NCBI GenBank assembly: GCA_037367405.1
Contig: JAZKJV010008882.1
Span: 2,294,001-2,358,000, forward strand
Source of the DNA: Ottelia alismoides
Taxonomy: Eukaryota > Streptophyta > Magnoliopsida > Alismatales > Hydrocharitaceae
Reading direction: 5' to 3'
DNA length: 64,000 nt
The position numbers and the translations under genes are program-made. This document shows positions 36,564 through 48,139 of this stretch, in pieces. Numbering within the stretch: the stretch's first letter is position 1; each line of letters begins with the position of its first letter. The notes under the pieces were generated by a model. It had not been told where the DNA came from, made no database searches, and saw only the letters and a program-made list of their open reading frames with translations.

Positions 36564-38081
36564 TTGGGTGAGAGAGGGTCCTATAAACTATTGTGGATCC
36601 TCTTTAGTTAATATGATAGATGATCCTCAATTTCATACTCTTGGTGTGAGGGTACATGATATGAGCCTCAAAAATATACATCCACAGTTTTAGGCTCTGT
36701 CTTAGGGAATACATAAGAAGTATAAGATCATAGATGTGTGCAACCACTATGCAATCTAAGGTGGGGTTGGAACCCAGAAACAAAGTTATAATCGAAGTTA
36801 CTTTTTATAAGGGTCATATAATAAAAAATATTTTTTTATGTTTCTATTTTTTTTTTAAGATTTTCTTCAATTCAATTATAGAGGCTGTAAGAAAATTTTA
36901 TTACCATCTTATCTAGTGTCAAAACATCGTCATCCTCCCAGGGCAACTTGAGGTAACATACAAATGACCTTATGGTATTTGGTACCCAACAACTATGCTA
37001 ATAGAACCCAACAAATACAAATTAGAGACAAGGGAACACAATTTACTGAAGGAAGAAAACCAAGAATAGGTAGTATTCCGTCAATCCTTGTGATATATAT
37101 CTTCTCAACATGTGCTTAGTAAAATATATGAATTTCCATAGCGACTTTCAGAAAGAACCGAGAACCACCTAGAATGCTCATATGTATCATTCCTTCCTGA
37201 TGAACCACTATGTTGATGCTATCTTGGACTTGAAATGACAATATGAGATAGGCTTCGCAAGATCATTTGGAATATTACAGAAGTTTTCTAACACATTTTC
37301 ATGATTATGAAGGCCATGTAAAGCTAAAACTTACATAATATATGTGTAGTTTCTGAATAAATGATGATGACTTTTGTATTTCTCTTTGCAATGGTGGCAT
37401 TTATTAACAGAGATAATATTTAAAATGATGTAGTTTATCATTAATGACATCCAAATGAAGGAGGAAACATGCATTTGGAAGGATTCTGATTAAAAGTAGC
37501 GGTGAGATTTTCAAGGCTAGGCCACCATGATTCAAAGTTAACTTTTTTATTTAGTTAGTTGTCTCTCGCTCTCCATCGGAAAGTCATTCTATCTAAAGCA
37601 TAAAGAGAGACATTTTGAGGAGAGTTCTGAATATCATTATTCTCCACTCTTTGTGCAACAACAGTTATATGAGTTGAAGCTACTTAATCAATTATATCAA
37701 GCACCTACTGCCCAACAGTCTTTTTAGGCTAGTGAACCTTTTTGCGGCATACATAGAAGTGGGAAGCAGTCCTTTGGAGGACTTTCTCATTTAGGCTATG
37801 ATACATAGTAGTTAAAAAAATTCCCAAGATTATATTCTTGAATCACATCTCTCATGCATTTTTTTTCATTTTAACCACATGTTAGGAGTTTGGATAGGTG
37901 TACATGGTGTTATAATTTAAGGGTATAATGCACCCTTGGTGATAAGAGGCTCTAATGTCTTCAGATATCATAAAAGTGAAGCACTATTCAATTCTAATCA
38001 TGGATATAGAAAAGCATCAACTAATTAAATATTTAATATTAATAAATTTCCCAACCACTGTCATCTTTCAAGTGGCATATA

Positions 38082-38221
38082 TGTTGGAAGAAAAAGAGTT
38101 GTTTATTTCAGGGAACCCTAGGCTCTCTTATATAGAGAAAACCCAGGGGTAAATTACATAAGATGGAACATAGAAAATAAAAAAGCGCAAACGGTACACC
38201 GACTACATAATTCTCTCTACA
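38082..38221 (-). repeat. 3' LTR of Copia A
   Basis: 140 bp. In element orientation it begins TGTAGAGAGAATTATG and ends CTTCTTCCAACA, with an internal TATATAAGAGAG TATA box. The PPT lies directly to its right. Confidence 0.92.
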
Positions 38222-38227
38222 CCCCCC

Positions 38228-39220
38228 TCAAGATGGAGCATAGATATCAATCATGCTCAGCTTGGAAGTACACTTCTGGAATGGTCCTCTGAGCAATGGC
38301 TTGGTGAAGATGTCGGCAGTCTGCTCTCCATAACTAACACGTGAAGTAGACATAATGCCCTTCTGGATTATGTCTCTGGTGTAGTGATAGTCTACTTCAA
38401 CATGTTTGGTTCTTTCATGAAAGGCAGGATTATTGGCAGTGAACAATGTGGCTTGAGTATCACACTGTAGTTGCATGGGTAGAGGTACATCTACATGCAA
38501 GTATTCTAGTACAGCTCGAACCCACATCATCTCCGTACTTGCTTGTGCCATGGCCCTATATTCAGATTCAACACTGGATCTAGCAACAACTGTTTGTTTC
38601 TTGCTTTTCCAAGAAACTAGAGAGCTACCCACAAACACTGCAAAGCCTGAGGTAGACTTCCGATCCTTAGGGCATCCTGCATAATCAGCATCCGCACATG
38701 CCGAAACAGATAAATTGGTTTCCTTTCTAAACAACAGCCCTGTGCCTGGAGACGACATTATGAGTATCATATATATGGCATCCATATGTACCTGTCTCGG
38801 TTGTTCCATAAACTGGCTTACCTGACTAACTGTAAAGGCAATATCAGGTCGAGTTATAGTGATGTAAAGAAGCTTACCCACCATTTCTCTATAGCTTCTC
38901 TTGTCACCTTCTTCGGTATCATTATCATATAATTTCATGCCAGGGTCCATAGGAGTAGTAGAAGGTCTACATCCAACCATGCGCGTCTCGATAAGCATAT
39001 CTGTAATATATTTCCTTTGGGTCATCACAAGATCCTGTGCATTCCTGGCAAACTCCAACCCCAGAAAGTATCGTAGTGTACCAAGGTCCTTTGTAACAAA
39101 TTGACGGCCCAAAAATGCTTTTGTCATCTCTATCCCCTTAGCATCGTCTCCTGTAACCAAAATATCATCAACATACACCATGATGACAATTGTACCTCGA
39201 GTAGTCTTCTGAATGAACAA
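38228..39220 (-). pseudogene. Copia A reverse transcriptase C-terminal half and RNase H
   Basis: This 330-residue frame runs from just before YVDDILVTGDD (catalytic YVDD) through DLGTLRYFLGLEF and the Copia RNase H (ADADYAGCPKDRKSTSGF, ESEYRAMAQ, HVEVDYHYTRD) to ADIFTKPL. The C-terminus lies next to the PPT. The N-terminal RT half is in another frame at 39374-39778, so a frameshift or small deletion lies around 39221-39373. Confidence 0.88.
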
Positions 39221-39373
39221 CGAGTGATCTGCATTGGATCTCTTGAATCCTTGTTGTTCAATTAGATGGGAAAGCTTCTAAAACCATGCCCTTGGGCTCT
39301 ATTTGAGGCCTTATATTGCCTTATTAAGTCTGTACACCATATGATTCTCCCCCTCAACAGCAAACCCCGGAAG

Positions 39374-39778
39374 CTACTGCATGTAGACTTCTTCCTGCAG
39401 ATCGCCATACAAAAATGCATTTATAACATCAAGTTGGAACAAGGGCCAATCACGTACCACGGCTACTGACAGAAGAATACGAAGAGTGGAATGATAGGCA
39501 ACTGGAGAGAAGGTATCCATATAGTCCACGCCATATGTCTGAGTAAAACCTCGCGCCACTAGCCTTACCTTGTAACGATCAAGGCTACCATATGCATGAT
39601 ACTTGACAGTGAAAACCCATTTGCAGCTAACAACAGATGCTCCTGAAGGAGCGGGAACCAAGCTCCATGTGCCCCGTGACTGTAGGGCAGCCATCTCCTC
39701 CTCCATTGCAGTGCGCCAGCAATCAACTTTCAGTGCATCCTGATAATTGCGTAGGATCTCCATAGAAGACAAAGCCAC
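39374..39778 (-). pseudogene. Copia A reverse transcriptase N-terminal half
   Basis: [33 protein letters not shown] sequence is followed by [10 protein letters not shown] and [19 protein letters not shown]. Here the usual DVKNAFL reads DVINAFL. The frame is lost after EVYMQ. Confidence 0.85.
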
Positions 39779-39820
39779 TGCAAATCCCTGAAAGCCCCAT
39801 GTGAGGCAATGAAAGGAGAC

Positions 39821-40863
39821 CTAGGAGGCAAGAGGATACGAAGCACAAGTACGTTTCTGCTTTCTCATAGCATTAGGGACATCCAAATCATCAACCACAG
39901 AACTCGTCGGTTCATTTTCCTCCTGCAATAATGAACCCTGCATAGGCACACTATCCGACCCGTCATTAGTATTAACATCTGGACATACCTGGGGCATGCT
40001 GGATGATTGACGTGTAGCATGAGCAGGACCCGATCGATGAGTATAAAATTTTGGTAATGGCAAGATAAGTGGTTTTGGTGGTGGTGGCGGTGGTGGAGGT
40101 AGTGGTATTGGTGGTGTTGTCGTGACCTCAGGAACTGGGATGGACAATGGTGGACTCACTGTAGGAGGAGGAGGAACATAGACCTCATCATTAGATGTGT
40201 TTGAGGCCAATCTGTCACCTGCAGGAGAAAAGTACATAACAGACTCAAAGAATGTAACATCAGCACTGACAAAGTATTTTTTGTTAACATGATCATAGCA
40301 ACGATATCCCTTCTGAGATCGAGAGTAACCCACAAGGACTCATTTGACAGCTCTAGGTAAGAGCTTGTCAAGACCTGGAGATAATTGATGAACAAAGGCA
40401 ACAACACCAGAAACATGAGGGGTGAGTGAGAACAATTCCTTACCTGGAAAAACAACAGAAAGAGGAATTTTCTCACCAAGAACCGTGGACGACATACAAT
40501 TGACCAGTAGCGGGTTGTAAGAACAACATCTCCCCAAAAAGAAATAGGAGCACAACTCTGGATAAGTAGAGTTCGAGTAATGTCAAGAAGATGACGATGT
40601 TTTCTCTCAGCGACTCCATTCTGTTGAGAGGTGTAGGCACATGTGGTTTGATGAATAATACCTCTTGACAAAAAATATTGGGAGAGAGAGCGAGTGCAAA
40701 ATTTCAAAGCGTTATCAGTACGAACATATTTCACATGGGACGAAAAAACATTGTCCACTTCATTGATAAGATTTTTGATAACATCACCAGCTTGAGATTT
40801 ATTCTTTAACAGGAAAACCCACGACAAATGAGAGAAATCATCGACCACCACAAGATAAAACAT
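39821..40863 (-). pseudogene. Copia A integrase and proline-rich linker, broken
   Basis: The frame at 40863-40550 has DDFSHLSWVFLLKNKS, the second catalytic Asp in YVRTDNALKF and QQNGVAERKHRHLLD with the Glu. The frame then shifts near 40545. A neighbouring frame at 40340-40555 continues the core and ends at an in-frame stop near 40340. The C-terminal part at 39821-40333 (GYSRSQKGYRCYDHVNKKYFVSADVTFFE) leads into a poly-Pro linker before RT. At least two lesions inactivate it. Confidence 0.85.
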
Positions 40864-41022
40864 GTGCCCCTGGTGATCAAGGACATGACTTTGACCCCAA
40901 ATATCAACATGAAGTAATTCAAAAGGGGAACTACTGCTCTGATTCTGACGACTAGGGAAGCTAGCTCTGTGGTGCTTCCCTAACTGACAAGCTTCATACT
41001 GGAAGGAAGAACTTGGAGATAT

Positions 41023-41610
41023 CTAAGGTAAAAGATGACACATCTTCTGAAGGGGAAGGTGACCAAAGCGTAGATGCCATGTATAGGGAGAGACAGATCC
41101 AGTTACATGAGAAGAGACTCCAGCATATGAACTCCGGTTCAGACGATAAAGACCACCTTGCTCAGAACCACAACCAATCACCCTGCTTGTTAGAATGTCC
41201 TGAAATATAAGAGAAGATGGGTCAAATATAGCGCAACAGTGCAAATCTTTTGTAATCTGACTAATAGGGAGTAAGTTCATCGAGAAAGCAGGGGCATGTA
41301 AGACATTCTTCAGATGCATGGAAGAAGATAACATAACCTCCCCCTACCGAACAATGGGTGAATGAGTCCCATTAGCAATTACCACCGACCTCCCTGGTGG
41401 AATCTCCCTATATGACATAAGTTTGTTTCTGTCACGACAGAGATGGTGTGTGGCATCAGAGTCCATGATCCACTCTGAGACATCTGAACTATAACATGTG
41501 GTAGAAGCACAGGCACTACCTGAGGTGCTAGTCGTGGCAGAAGTACTAGCAGAAGCTGATGCAACAATATCCGAAGGACATCCAGGAGAATCTGTAGAAA
41601 CATGAGGCAT
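41023..41610 (-). pseudogene. Copia A protease and integrase zinc-finger region, broken
   Basis: Frame 41344-41610 carries SEWIMDSDATHHLCRD, where the protease DSGA reads DSDA, losing the active-site Gly. A stop follows. Frame 41023-41334 has the pre-integrase motif HLRFGHLPLQKM with a decayed zinc finger. Confidence 0.8.
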
Positions 41611-41690
41611 AATATCAGTAATCGAGTAACTAGCTCCTCAAACCTCTGATCCGTAGTAGATGTTGATGGGGATGCAACATGTTCTGCTAC

Positions 41691-42497
41691 TCACGCTGAT
41701 GCTGGAAATCCATGCTTAGAATAGCATGTATCCTCAGAGTGACATGTACGATGACAGAAACTGAAGGACGTACAAAACCGACCACCTCGACCTCGAGTTC
41801 CATGGCCACGGAAAGAAGAAGACGAACCACCTCTCCCTCTGGAAGCAGCCATCGTCGAGAGGGGTGATGTTGACATACTGGATGAGGCAGAGATGCGGCT
41901 AAGCCTCCGGTAGACCTCCTCCATAGGAGGAATGTTAGCATCTACAAGTATCTGTGATCTGGATGCATCATATTCGGGATCAAGAGCCGCAAGAAGGACT
42001 CCTACCATGGTAGCATTCCGAAATGTCTTCTGTTGCTCGGGTGTGGCTGTGAGAGGAATAGTGATGTAGAGTTTCTCAAACATCCCCCTTAGGGATGTAT
42101 ACAAGGAATGAAGTGGTCGCCCATTCTGCTTCATGGAGAATATGTCGTGCTGAAGTTGTAACATCTTGGTCTCATTCTGCACCTGTGAATATGTCGTCGC
42201 TAGTATGTACCACATCGCTTTAGCGATGGGCTGATGGAGGACATCATTGGCAATCTTCATCGACAACGTGCCTGACAACCAGACCTTGGCATATGAATCA
42301 TCAGCCTCCCAGGAGGCATAGATCCCAATCTTCTCTATCGGCTCTTCCTCGGTAAGAATATGCTTCTTACAGTTCGACTTCATGAGACTCATGAATTGCA
42401 TTTCCCAGAGCTCATAGTTCGTCCCATCCATCTTGACTATTGATGCAGGACCTTTAAACGCGCCTATGGAGGGCATATCGACCTTGGTTTCTAACAT
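41691..42497 (-). pseudogene. Copia A gag
   Basis: This 268-residue frame begins MLETKVDMPSIGAFKGPASI. It contains the Copia gag signature (MDGTNYELWEMQFMSLMKS, LQLQHDIFSMKQNGRPLHSLYTSLRGMFEKL), a Gly/Arg/Ser-rich stretch and a residual CHRTCHSEDTCYSKHGFP knuckle. The Met lies 367 bases inside the 5' LTR. It ends before the protease and is probably still complete as gag, but it is listed as a pseudogene because the element is dead. Confidence 0.85.
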
Positions 42498-42848
42498 ATC
42501 ACCGGAGATGAAGAACTAGGGCTTGTAGACAAAAGAATAAGTGTCTACACAAACTTCATAGGATTTGAGTGCGTATGTAGATGTTACGCACCCAAATCCA
42601 TGGATACGGCGGAGGTGGCAGCTACGGTAGAGGCCGGAGGGGGGCTGTCGCCGGCTAGGGAGGAGCCGGCGGGGTGGGGCAGTGCCGCAAGAGGAGGGGC
42701 GACAAGACGGCAGGGATCCGGGATGGGGATCCAGCGTGAGAGGCGGGGCAAGGCGGTGCCTAGGAGGGGCGGGGCAGTGCCAAGGAAGGGAGGGCGGCAT
42801 CGAGAAGAGAGACGGGGGGCAGCGGGTGTTGGAAAAGGAGCCTAGGAT
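42498..42848 (-). other. GC-rich leader of Copia A
   Basis: The part at about 42600-42840 is strikingly GC-rich (GGCGGGG, CCGGCGG) in an otherwise AT-rich element. On the minus strand it reads as Pro/Arg/Ser-rich frames without family resemblance. It may be a captured host fragment or a structured leader; see findings. Confidence 0.55.
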
Positions 42849-42862
42849 TTTGGCTCTGATAC
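42849..42862 (-). promoter_or_regulatory. Primer-binding site of Copia A (initiator tRNA-Met type)
   Basis: On the minus strand TAGTATCAGAGCCAAA directly follows the 5' LTR end. The core TATCAGAGC is the usual plant Copia match to initiator tRNA-Met. The expected GG is AG here. Confidence 0.75.
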
Positions 42863-42864
42863 TA

Positions 42865-43003
42865 TGTTGGAAGAAAAAGAGTTGTTTGTTCCAGGGAACC
42901 CTAGGCTCTCTTATATAGAGAAAACCCATAGGTAAATTACATAAGATGGAACATTGAAAATAAAAAGCACAAACGGTACATCGACTACATAATTCTCTCT
43001 ACA
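42865..43003 (-). repeat. 5' LTR of Copia A
   Basis: 139 bp, paired with 38082-38221. Differences are about 7 substitutions and one indel. Target duplication ATATA is at 43004-43008. Confidence 0.92.
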
Positions 43004-43008
43004 ATATA

Positions 43009-45870
43009 TACAATATATGAGCCCACCCTATGAATGACATTGTTTTTCTTTAGTATTTCCTTGTTATAAGAAGTTTAATATAATACTGTCCTATCTTTAA
43101 TCACTTTGGTCAGGAGCTTTACCAAGGAAGGAGATGGTCCACTAATGGGGTAATTTTCCTTTTTATCCCAATAGTTTTAATGAGAAGTTTCTTATGATAG
43201 CATTCCAACTTTTACCCTAAGAGGATTTAAAGATTCCATCCTAGGGTAGAGATTGTTGAAGTTTCCTCCTCTATCTGTAGATTTAGACCATGTATAGATG
43301 ATTTGCTCGGGTTTATTTGCAAAACCAATGTCAATGAGAAAGTGTTAAGGGCTAAGCAAAGTTTTGTAACCCACTTTCACTAGAACAATCAAGACATCAT
43401 CTAATCCATTTCGATGTTTGTAGGTGAAAAGCCTTCAAGAAGCTTTTTGTTGTAAAATTATAAATAGTTTCATCTAGATATTTGTTGTGATTATAAATGG
43501 CAGAAGAGAAAGTAGGTCTCCTTGCCTGACTCCATGTGATGGTTTACATAATCCTATCAAATTTTTTAAATGAAGTGAAATCGTCGTGCAATTTAAGATG
43601 CTTAAGACCCATGAGCAAAAAAAGTTGAGATAGCTTGAAAGTTGAAGCTCCTATTGAATCAGGTTCCAACTTATTGTATCGAAGAGCCTCCCTGAAGTCA
43701 ATTTTCAAAATTATCCCCTTTATTTTTAGCGCATCATTTAGATATAACCTCGATGTCAGAGCAAAACAATTGACATCACCCTGATCTTTTAGAAATGCAT
43801 GTTAGTAAGGAATAATATAATTTTGGCATGTCTATTTGCTAAAAACCTTAGAGATTATCCTCATGGATACATTAATCAAAACTTATTACTTTATAATTCT
43901 CTACTTTTTGCAGATCTATCTTCTTATATAAGAGTGAAGGTCCTCAAGGCTAGAGAATCAACCTACACAGAAGGGGTTTTGGGAGAAGCTCTAATCACCA
44001 AGACCACATAGCAATACACAAAATACCACTCAGATTAGAATTCCTTCTGAGGATCTTTCTGTTTATGAGTTAGATTTCTAGTTCTAGCTATGATTTGAGG
44101 AAGAGGGTGTTTCTGTATACTTATAGGATCAAGAAAATTATCACTGTTTGGTTCCCCCTGTTGAATTCATCAGCTCTGGGAAGAGCTGGTGAAGACGGGC
44201 ATAGGTAGTCTCGTAGCCACTGCGATCTAAGCTATGTTTGTTTAAACTAAAGGCAGATAGATAAAGTCTAGTTTGTTCTCAAATTCAGATCAAAGTCTAT
44301 GTCCAGAAGTTTAGGTTGTGCAGAGCTCAGCTCTGAGTATAGTGTAGAGAGGGAACCTTGTCCATGAGGTTGGAAGTTTTCTAGTATCTATGTATGCCTC
44401 AACTTAGAGTATTTCCTTTTCAATTCTAGATTTTTCTGTGCAAGGTGCCAGAAGTTTTCCATTCAACAATGAGATAGTCTCATTTGAGTACAAATGAAAT
44501 GTAAAAAAGGGAATATCTATTCAAGTCTCACCATCCTAAATGAGTATAAAGGAAATGTTAAAAAAAAAAACTAACATGATCTGAAGCCATTTGTAGTTAG
44601 AGACCATCTTAGATAATAGTTTTATGTTCATGGAAGGAGCGATATCTAAGAGGGATATGCTACAGAAAGCTCTATCGACGTTTGGCCATTGAACGAGAAA
44701 ATTATTGTTAGACCAGGTAAAGTTTGAGATAGACAAACAAAATTACACAAGATTTGTTCATTGAGACCACATGTTAAATTCTAAGAAATACCTGGAAAGA
44801 GGATATCTAGAGGAGGTTTCACTAACAAACCTTACCAAGTTGAAGTAACCCACCAGGATCAATGATTAGATGAGGAGATTGTCTGAAGATGGTCTGTGAG
44901 ACCCATAGATATTAACAAATCGAAACGTAATAGACAATGCCAAATCAGTCAAGTGTAAAATTGATCTAAATTCACAATATTCAATCTTAGAGCAAAAAGA
45001 TATGGAGGGATCCCAAAAGTAAGGCACGGTTAGTAGCTGTAAAAACTCAAGTTTCATTAAGAACTATGAGGTTCATGGACTAAAATCTTGCACATGTTTT
45101 TTATTTAAGAGTGTCCCCTAATCCCCCTAATATTCCAATAAAAAATGCCCATCCCACCTAAAGTATTATCGCATGAAAAAAAACACTCTAATTTTTTGAA
45201 AGAATATAATAAAGCAATTTTGTTGAGTAGAATTCTCAAAATACAAAATTAGAATTCCCAGAAAGTATTTTGAATATTTGAGCATACCTAGTGAAATGTG
45301 CATCCTAACAATAAACCATCTAAGCCTATGAGGATTTTAACGAGGAAGGGGACAAACCAGTAATTTCAACTGATTTAAATGAGTCGAGAAAAGGGATGTT
45401 TGGGATAACAATAATCAGGAGAGGTAATTATCATATACAGGGTCAGCAATGCCAGGTGAAGTAATAGCTGAAGAAGGAGGAACCCTTTTGGCTTTGGCAT
45501 CCAACATAAACTTCATATGCTCCAATGCTTCTTAGAGGGAAGGGAAGCTGTTCTATTCAAAAAATATATATCAATAGACCCCCATGCTTTGGAGCTAGAG
45601 CAGAGTACTCTATGTAGCTTCTTAGTGGAGGCCCTTGGTGAACTATCCCAAAACGTGTCCAGACAGGCCAAATTTAGGTGAATTCTGTAGTGTTGCTTGA
45701 ATCTCCATTTTGTTGATTCCACATGAAGGAGAATTTTGCTTGGAGTTTGTGAACTAGAAGTTTGGCAGCAAAAGGTTCGTAGTAGGGTTCTTAACGACCG
45801 GTGAGTCATAGTGTGAGGAGGCCACCTCCATATGTTATGACAACGATGGAATGTAGCCTCAAACACCCCT
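43009..45870 (-). pseudogene. Decayed L1-type LINE (endonuclease and reverse transcriptase)
   Basis: Minus-strand translation in several frames shows L1 landmarks in the right order. The endonuclease lies at about 45060-44560 with NIYGSH, then ILVGYFNLVRF (normally GGDFN, active-site Asp changed to Tyr) and NFTWSNNN...WPNVDRAFCS. RT follows with IILKIDFREA (about 43720), HGVRQGDLLS (43506-43536) and a decayed LDDVLI for the FADD box (about 43415). Stops and frameshifts are frequent. The frame at 45513-45866 may belong to ORF1 but shows no motif. Copia A inserted at its lower end. I did not recognise the 3' part below 38076. Confidence 0.75.
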
Positions 45871-45959
45871 TCAGTAGTGGTGATTCAATGGTCTTATGGA
45901 TGGCGTGAATGTCGGGAATATCCGCAAGAAGTTTTCCACAACTTCGGCATCACAAGTGA

Positions 45960-46089
45960 CACATTTTCGAATGCCAACAATTTGCATACATACACAAACA
46001 CATGTACATACATGCATGCATACACACACATATACACATACGCACACATACATACATAGATATATAAATACATACATATATACATATAT
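45960..46089. repeat. CA/TA-rich microsatellite, left part
   Basis: Irregular ACATAC/ACACAC/ATATAC repeats are interrupted at 46090 by the fold-back MITE. They resume at 46474 with TG-rich repeats, including a pure GT run at 46576-46593. Confidence 0.85.
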
Positions 46090-46473
46090 GAGGAAAGGGA
46101 ACCTACTTCATGAAGTAGGTAACCTTACCTACTTCACATCCATTTTTAGTATTTTTATTTTTTTTTGAAAATACCACCGTGGATTTTCATAACTATATCT
46201 TTCTAATATGCCATTCAAATTTCGTCAGAAACAGAGACTCCTATGTCCTCCATCAAGAACAGGTAATTTTAACGGCCTTAGATTTGTTGTAATCGACCTG
46301 CTCTGGATGGAGGGCATATGAGTCTTTGTTTCTAATGAAATTTGAATGACATATTAGAGGGATATAGTTATGAAAATCCACGGTGGTATTTTTCAAAAGA
46401 ATAAAAAGATTTGTCAAAAATAGATGTGAAGTAGGTAAGGTTACCTACTTCATGAAGTAGGCTCCCTTTCCTC
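46090..46473. mobile_element. Fold-back Mutator-like MITE (384 bp)
   Basis: The ends are GAGGAAAGGGAACCTACTTC at the left, matched by GAAGTAGGCTCCCTTTCCTC at the right. The inverted repeats run about 170 bp from each side, so nearly the whole element is one hairpin. The target duplication is 9 bp with one mismatch, TACATATAT (46081-46089) and TACATATGT (46474-46482), the size typical of Mutator-like elements. Each arm carries its own internal palindrome, CCTACTTCATGAAGTAGG. It has no coding capacity. Confidence 0.85.
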
Positions 46474-46870
46474 TACATATGTGTGTGTGTATACAAGCAT
46501 ACATGTTTGTGTGCACGTGCACGCAAGCACTTATATGTATACATATACCTATGAATTTAAATATAAATAACACAGGTGTGTGTGTGTGTGTGTTTTCTTG
46601 ATTATATTAAGAGAGAGACAGAAAGACCAAGACCAACATGGTTAATCACACAAATATGTAGACACACATACAAATATGTTATTGCTAAACTAGTAGGATC
46701 ATCCTTTTCTACATTAACATTTCAGAGGTAAAGTGGACCAAAATACGTAGACACTAGTGCTTGGGTCCGTTTGTGAGAAGCCTTACTGAAGGCGCATGCA
46801 CTACTTAGGTTGGTTTGCTTTTGTTCCATTTCAGCTTTAGCACTCAATGAATAAGAATTATGCATATGCT
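46474..46870. other. TG-rich microsatellite and unclassified spacer
   Basis: TG/TA repeats reach about 46600, followed by roughly 270 bases without recognisable content up to the Copia B LTR. Confidence 0.6.
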
Positions 46871-47019
46871 TGTGAGAGATATTATTGTTTTCCCGTTATT
46901 TCTTATATATTTCTATATTCTTTTGACCCTATTATGTAATTTTCCCTCTACGAATTCTCCTTTATATATAAGAGATCCATGTACTCCCTCTCATTAATCA
47001 ATTTATCAATATTTCTATA
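46871..47019 (+). repeat. 5' LTR of Copia B
   Basis: About 149 bp. It starts TGTGAGAGATATT and contains TTTATATATAAGAG as TATA region. The end near TTTCTATA is estimated from the following PBS. Confidence 0.75.
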
Positions 47020-47339
47020 CGTGATATCTGAGCGAAGATCTTGAAACGGAGTCGAGATCACCACCACTTGTCCAACCCCATTTGTCGTCCCCCAATCTCA
47101 TTTATAGTCATTCAGAGGTCTCTTCTGCCACTAGGTCTTGCCACCAAGAAACCCATCTCATCCCATAGAGACACTCCAGCCCCCCTAGGGGCCACACTGC
47201 TATAGTCGGGCCCCACCTACTTGCCGTCAAACCCTGTCTAGGGCCCCAACAATGCTTCTCACTCACTGTTGGACCCTATCTAGGGTTCACTCACCGTTGC
47301 AATTCATGAGCCTTATCCCGTGCAATGGAAAAAACACAT

Positions 47340-48050
47340 TCTAACACAAGATGAGTCGGTCGGTAAAACTAGGGTTAATGCCTCTTGGGAGAAAGATGAT
47401 GCCTAAGCGCATGTTTCGTTATCTAGTACTCTCATCTCCACCTATTCTCAGGCAAGGAATGAGATGAAAACATTGTAGCTCCAGTATGACATCTTCACGG
47501 CCACGCATAATGGGCATCCTCTTCACACCTTCTATTCTTACCTCAGGGGCATGCTCGAGAAGTTTTACAGCTTCATGCATATGATAACATCCGTAGCTCA
47601 ACAAAAGGCATACTCGAACGCTAAACCATGGTTTGCATATTTATAGTAGCTCTTGACTTTGAGTACAATATTGCACGGACCTAGTTACTCATCGGTGCAT
47701 CCATACTTCCTATGATGGAGGCACACAACAGACCGAGCATGAGTGTTGTTCCTCCTCCTGTCTCTCCTCCATCATCTACTATGGCTGCAATTCGTGGTAG
47801 AGGAAGTTATGCTCTGTCTAAAGGGTGTGGACCTCATGGTAGAGGTGGTGCACGACCACATCAGATTTGAGCCTATTGTTACAATTTTAGCCATTCCAAG
47901 GATAAATATTATCAGAAGCATGATTATCCTGTGTCTACACATGCTTTCGAGTAGGTTAAGACTCTTGTTGCACATGTTGCGTCTATTGAGGAGAAGTGTG
48001 GTGACCTTGTCTCCATCTAAGGGAGATCATAGCTCCTATTGTTGGTTCAT
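47340..48050 (+). pseudogene. Copia B gag remnant
   Basis: Translation in broken frames gives HILTQDESVGKTRVNASWEKDD, then LQYDIFTATHNGHPLHTFYSYLRGMLEKFYS. This is clearly homologous to the Copia A gag at 41691-42497. Several stops are present. A Gly/Arg-rich part and a decayed knuckle follow. Confidence 0.7.
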
Positions 48051-48139
48051 CTAGTGCTCCTTTGGGCCCTTCTGGCATTGTTTCTTCAGCCACTTCTAGT
48101 ACTTTGGGTGTAGCATATGCACGTATAGTTGTCACATGG

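Larger units (their letters stand above)
31600..38076. other. Intergenic DNA without a recognisable gene
   Basis: This is AT-rich DNA. Frames such as 31622-31891 (plus) and 35607-35993 (minus, 128 codons, Lys/Ile-rich) have no domain I can name and look fortuitous. A GA microsatellite lies at 33490-33509. A region at 34560-34800 has phrases like those of the Athila R/U5 region. A 46-bp tandem duplication lies at 36472-36563. The last 2 kb may hold further remnants of the L1 element that flanks Copia A, but I found no motif that proves it. Confidence 0.5.
38082..43003 (-). mobile_element. Copia A: short-LTR Ty1/Copia retrotransposon, decayed (4922 bp)
   Basis: The LTRs are 140 bp (38082-38221) and 139 bp (42865-43003), both TG...CA. 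The target duplication is ATATA at 38077-38081 and 43004-43008. On the minus strand the order is 5' LTR, tRNA-Met-type PBS, GC-rich leader, gag, protease, integrase, RT-RNase H and PPT (TTGAGGGGGG at 38222-38231), which is Copia order. The pol frame is broken several times. LTRs differ at about 7 positions plus one indel, so this is much older than Copia C. Very short LTRs fit the Ale/Retrofit-like branch, an inference from size only. Confidence 0.93.

Noticed and set aside
42516..42929. 137-codon minus-strand frame crossing the Copia A LTR and leader
   Set aside because: It runs from inside the 5' LTR through the PBS, so it cannot be a normal gene. The Pro/Arg-rich content follows from GC-rich DNA.
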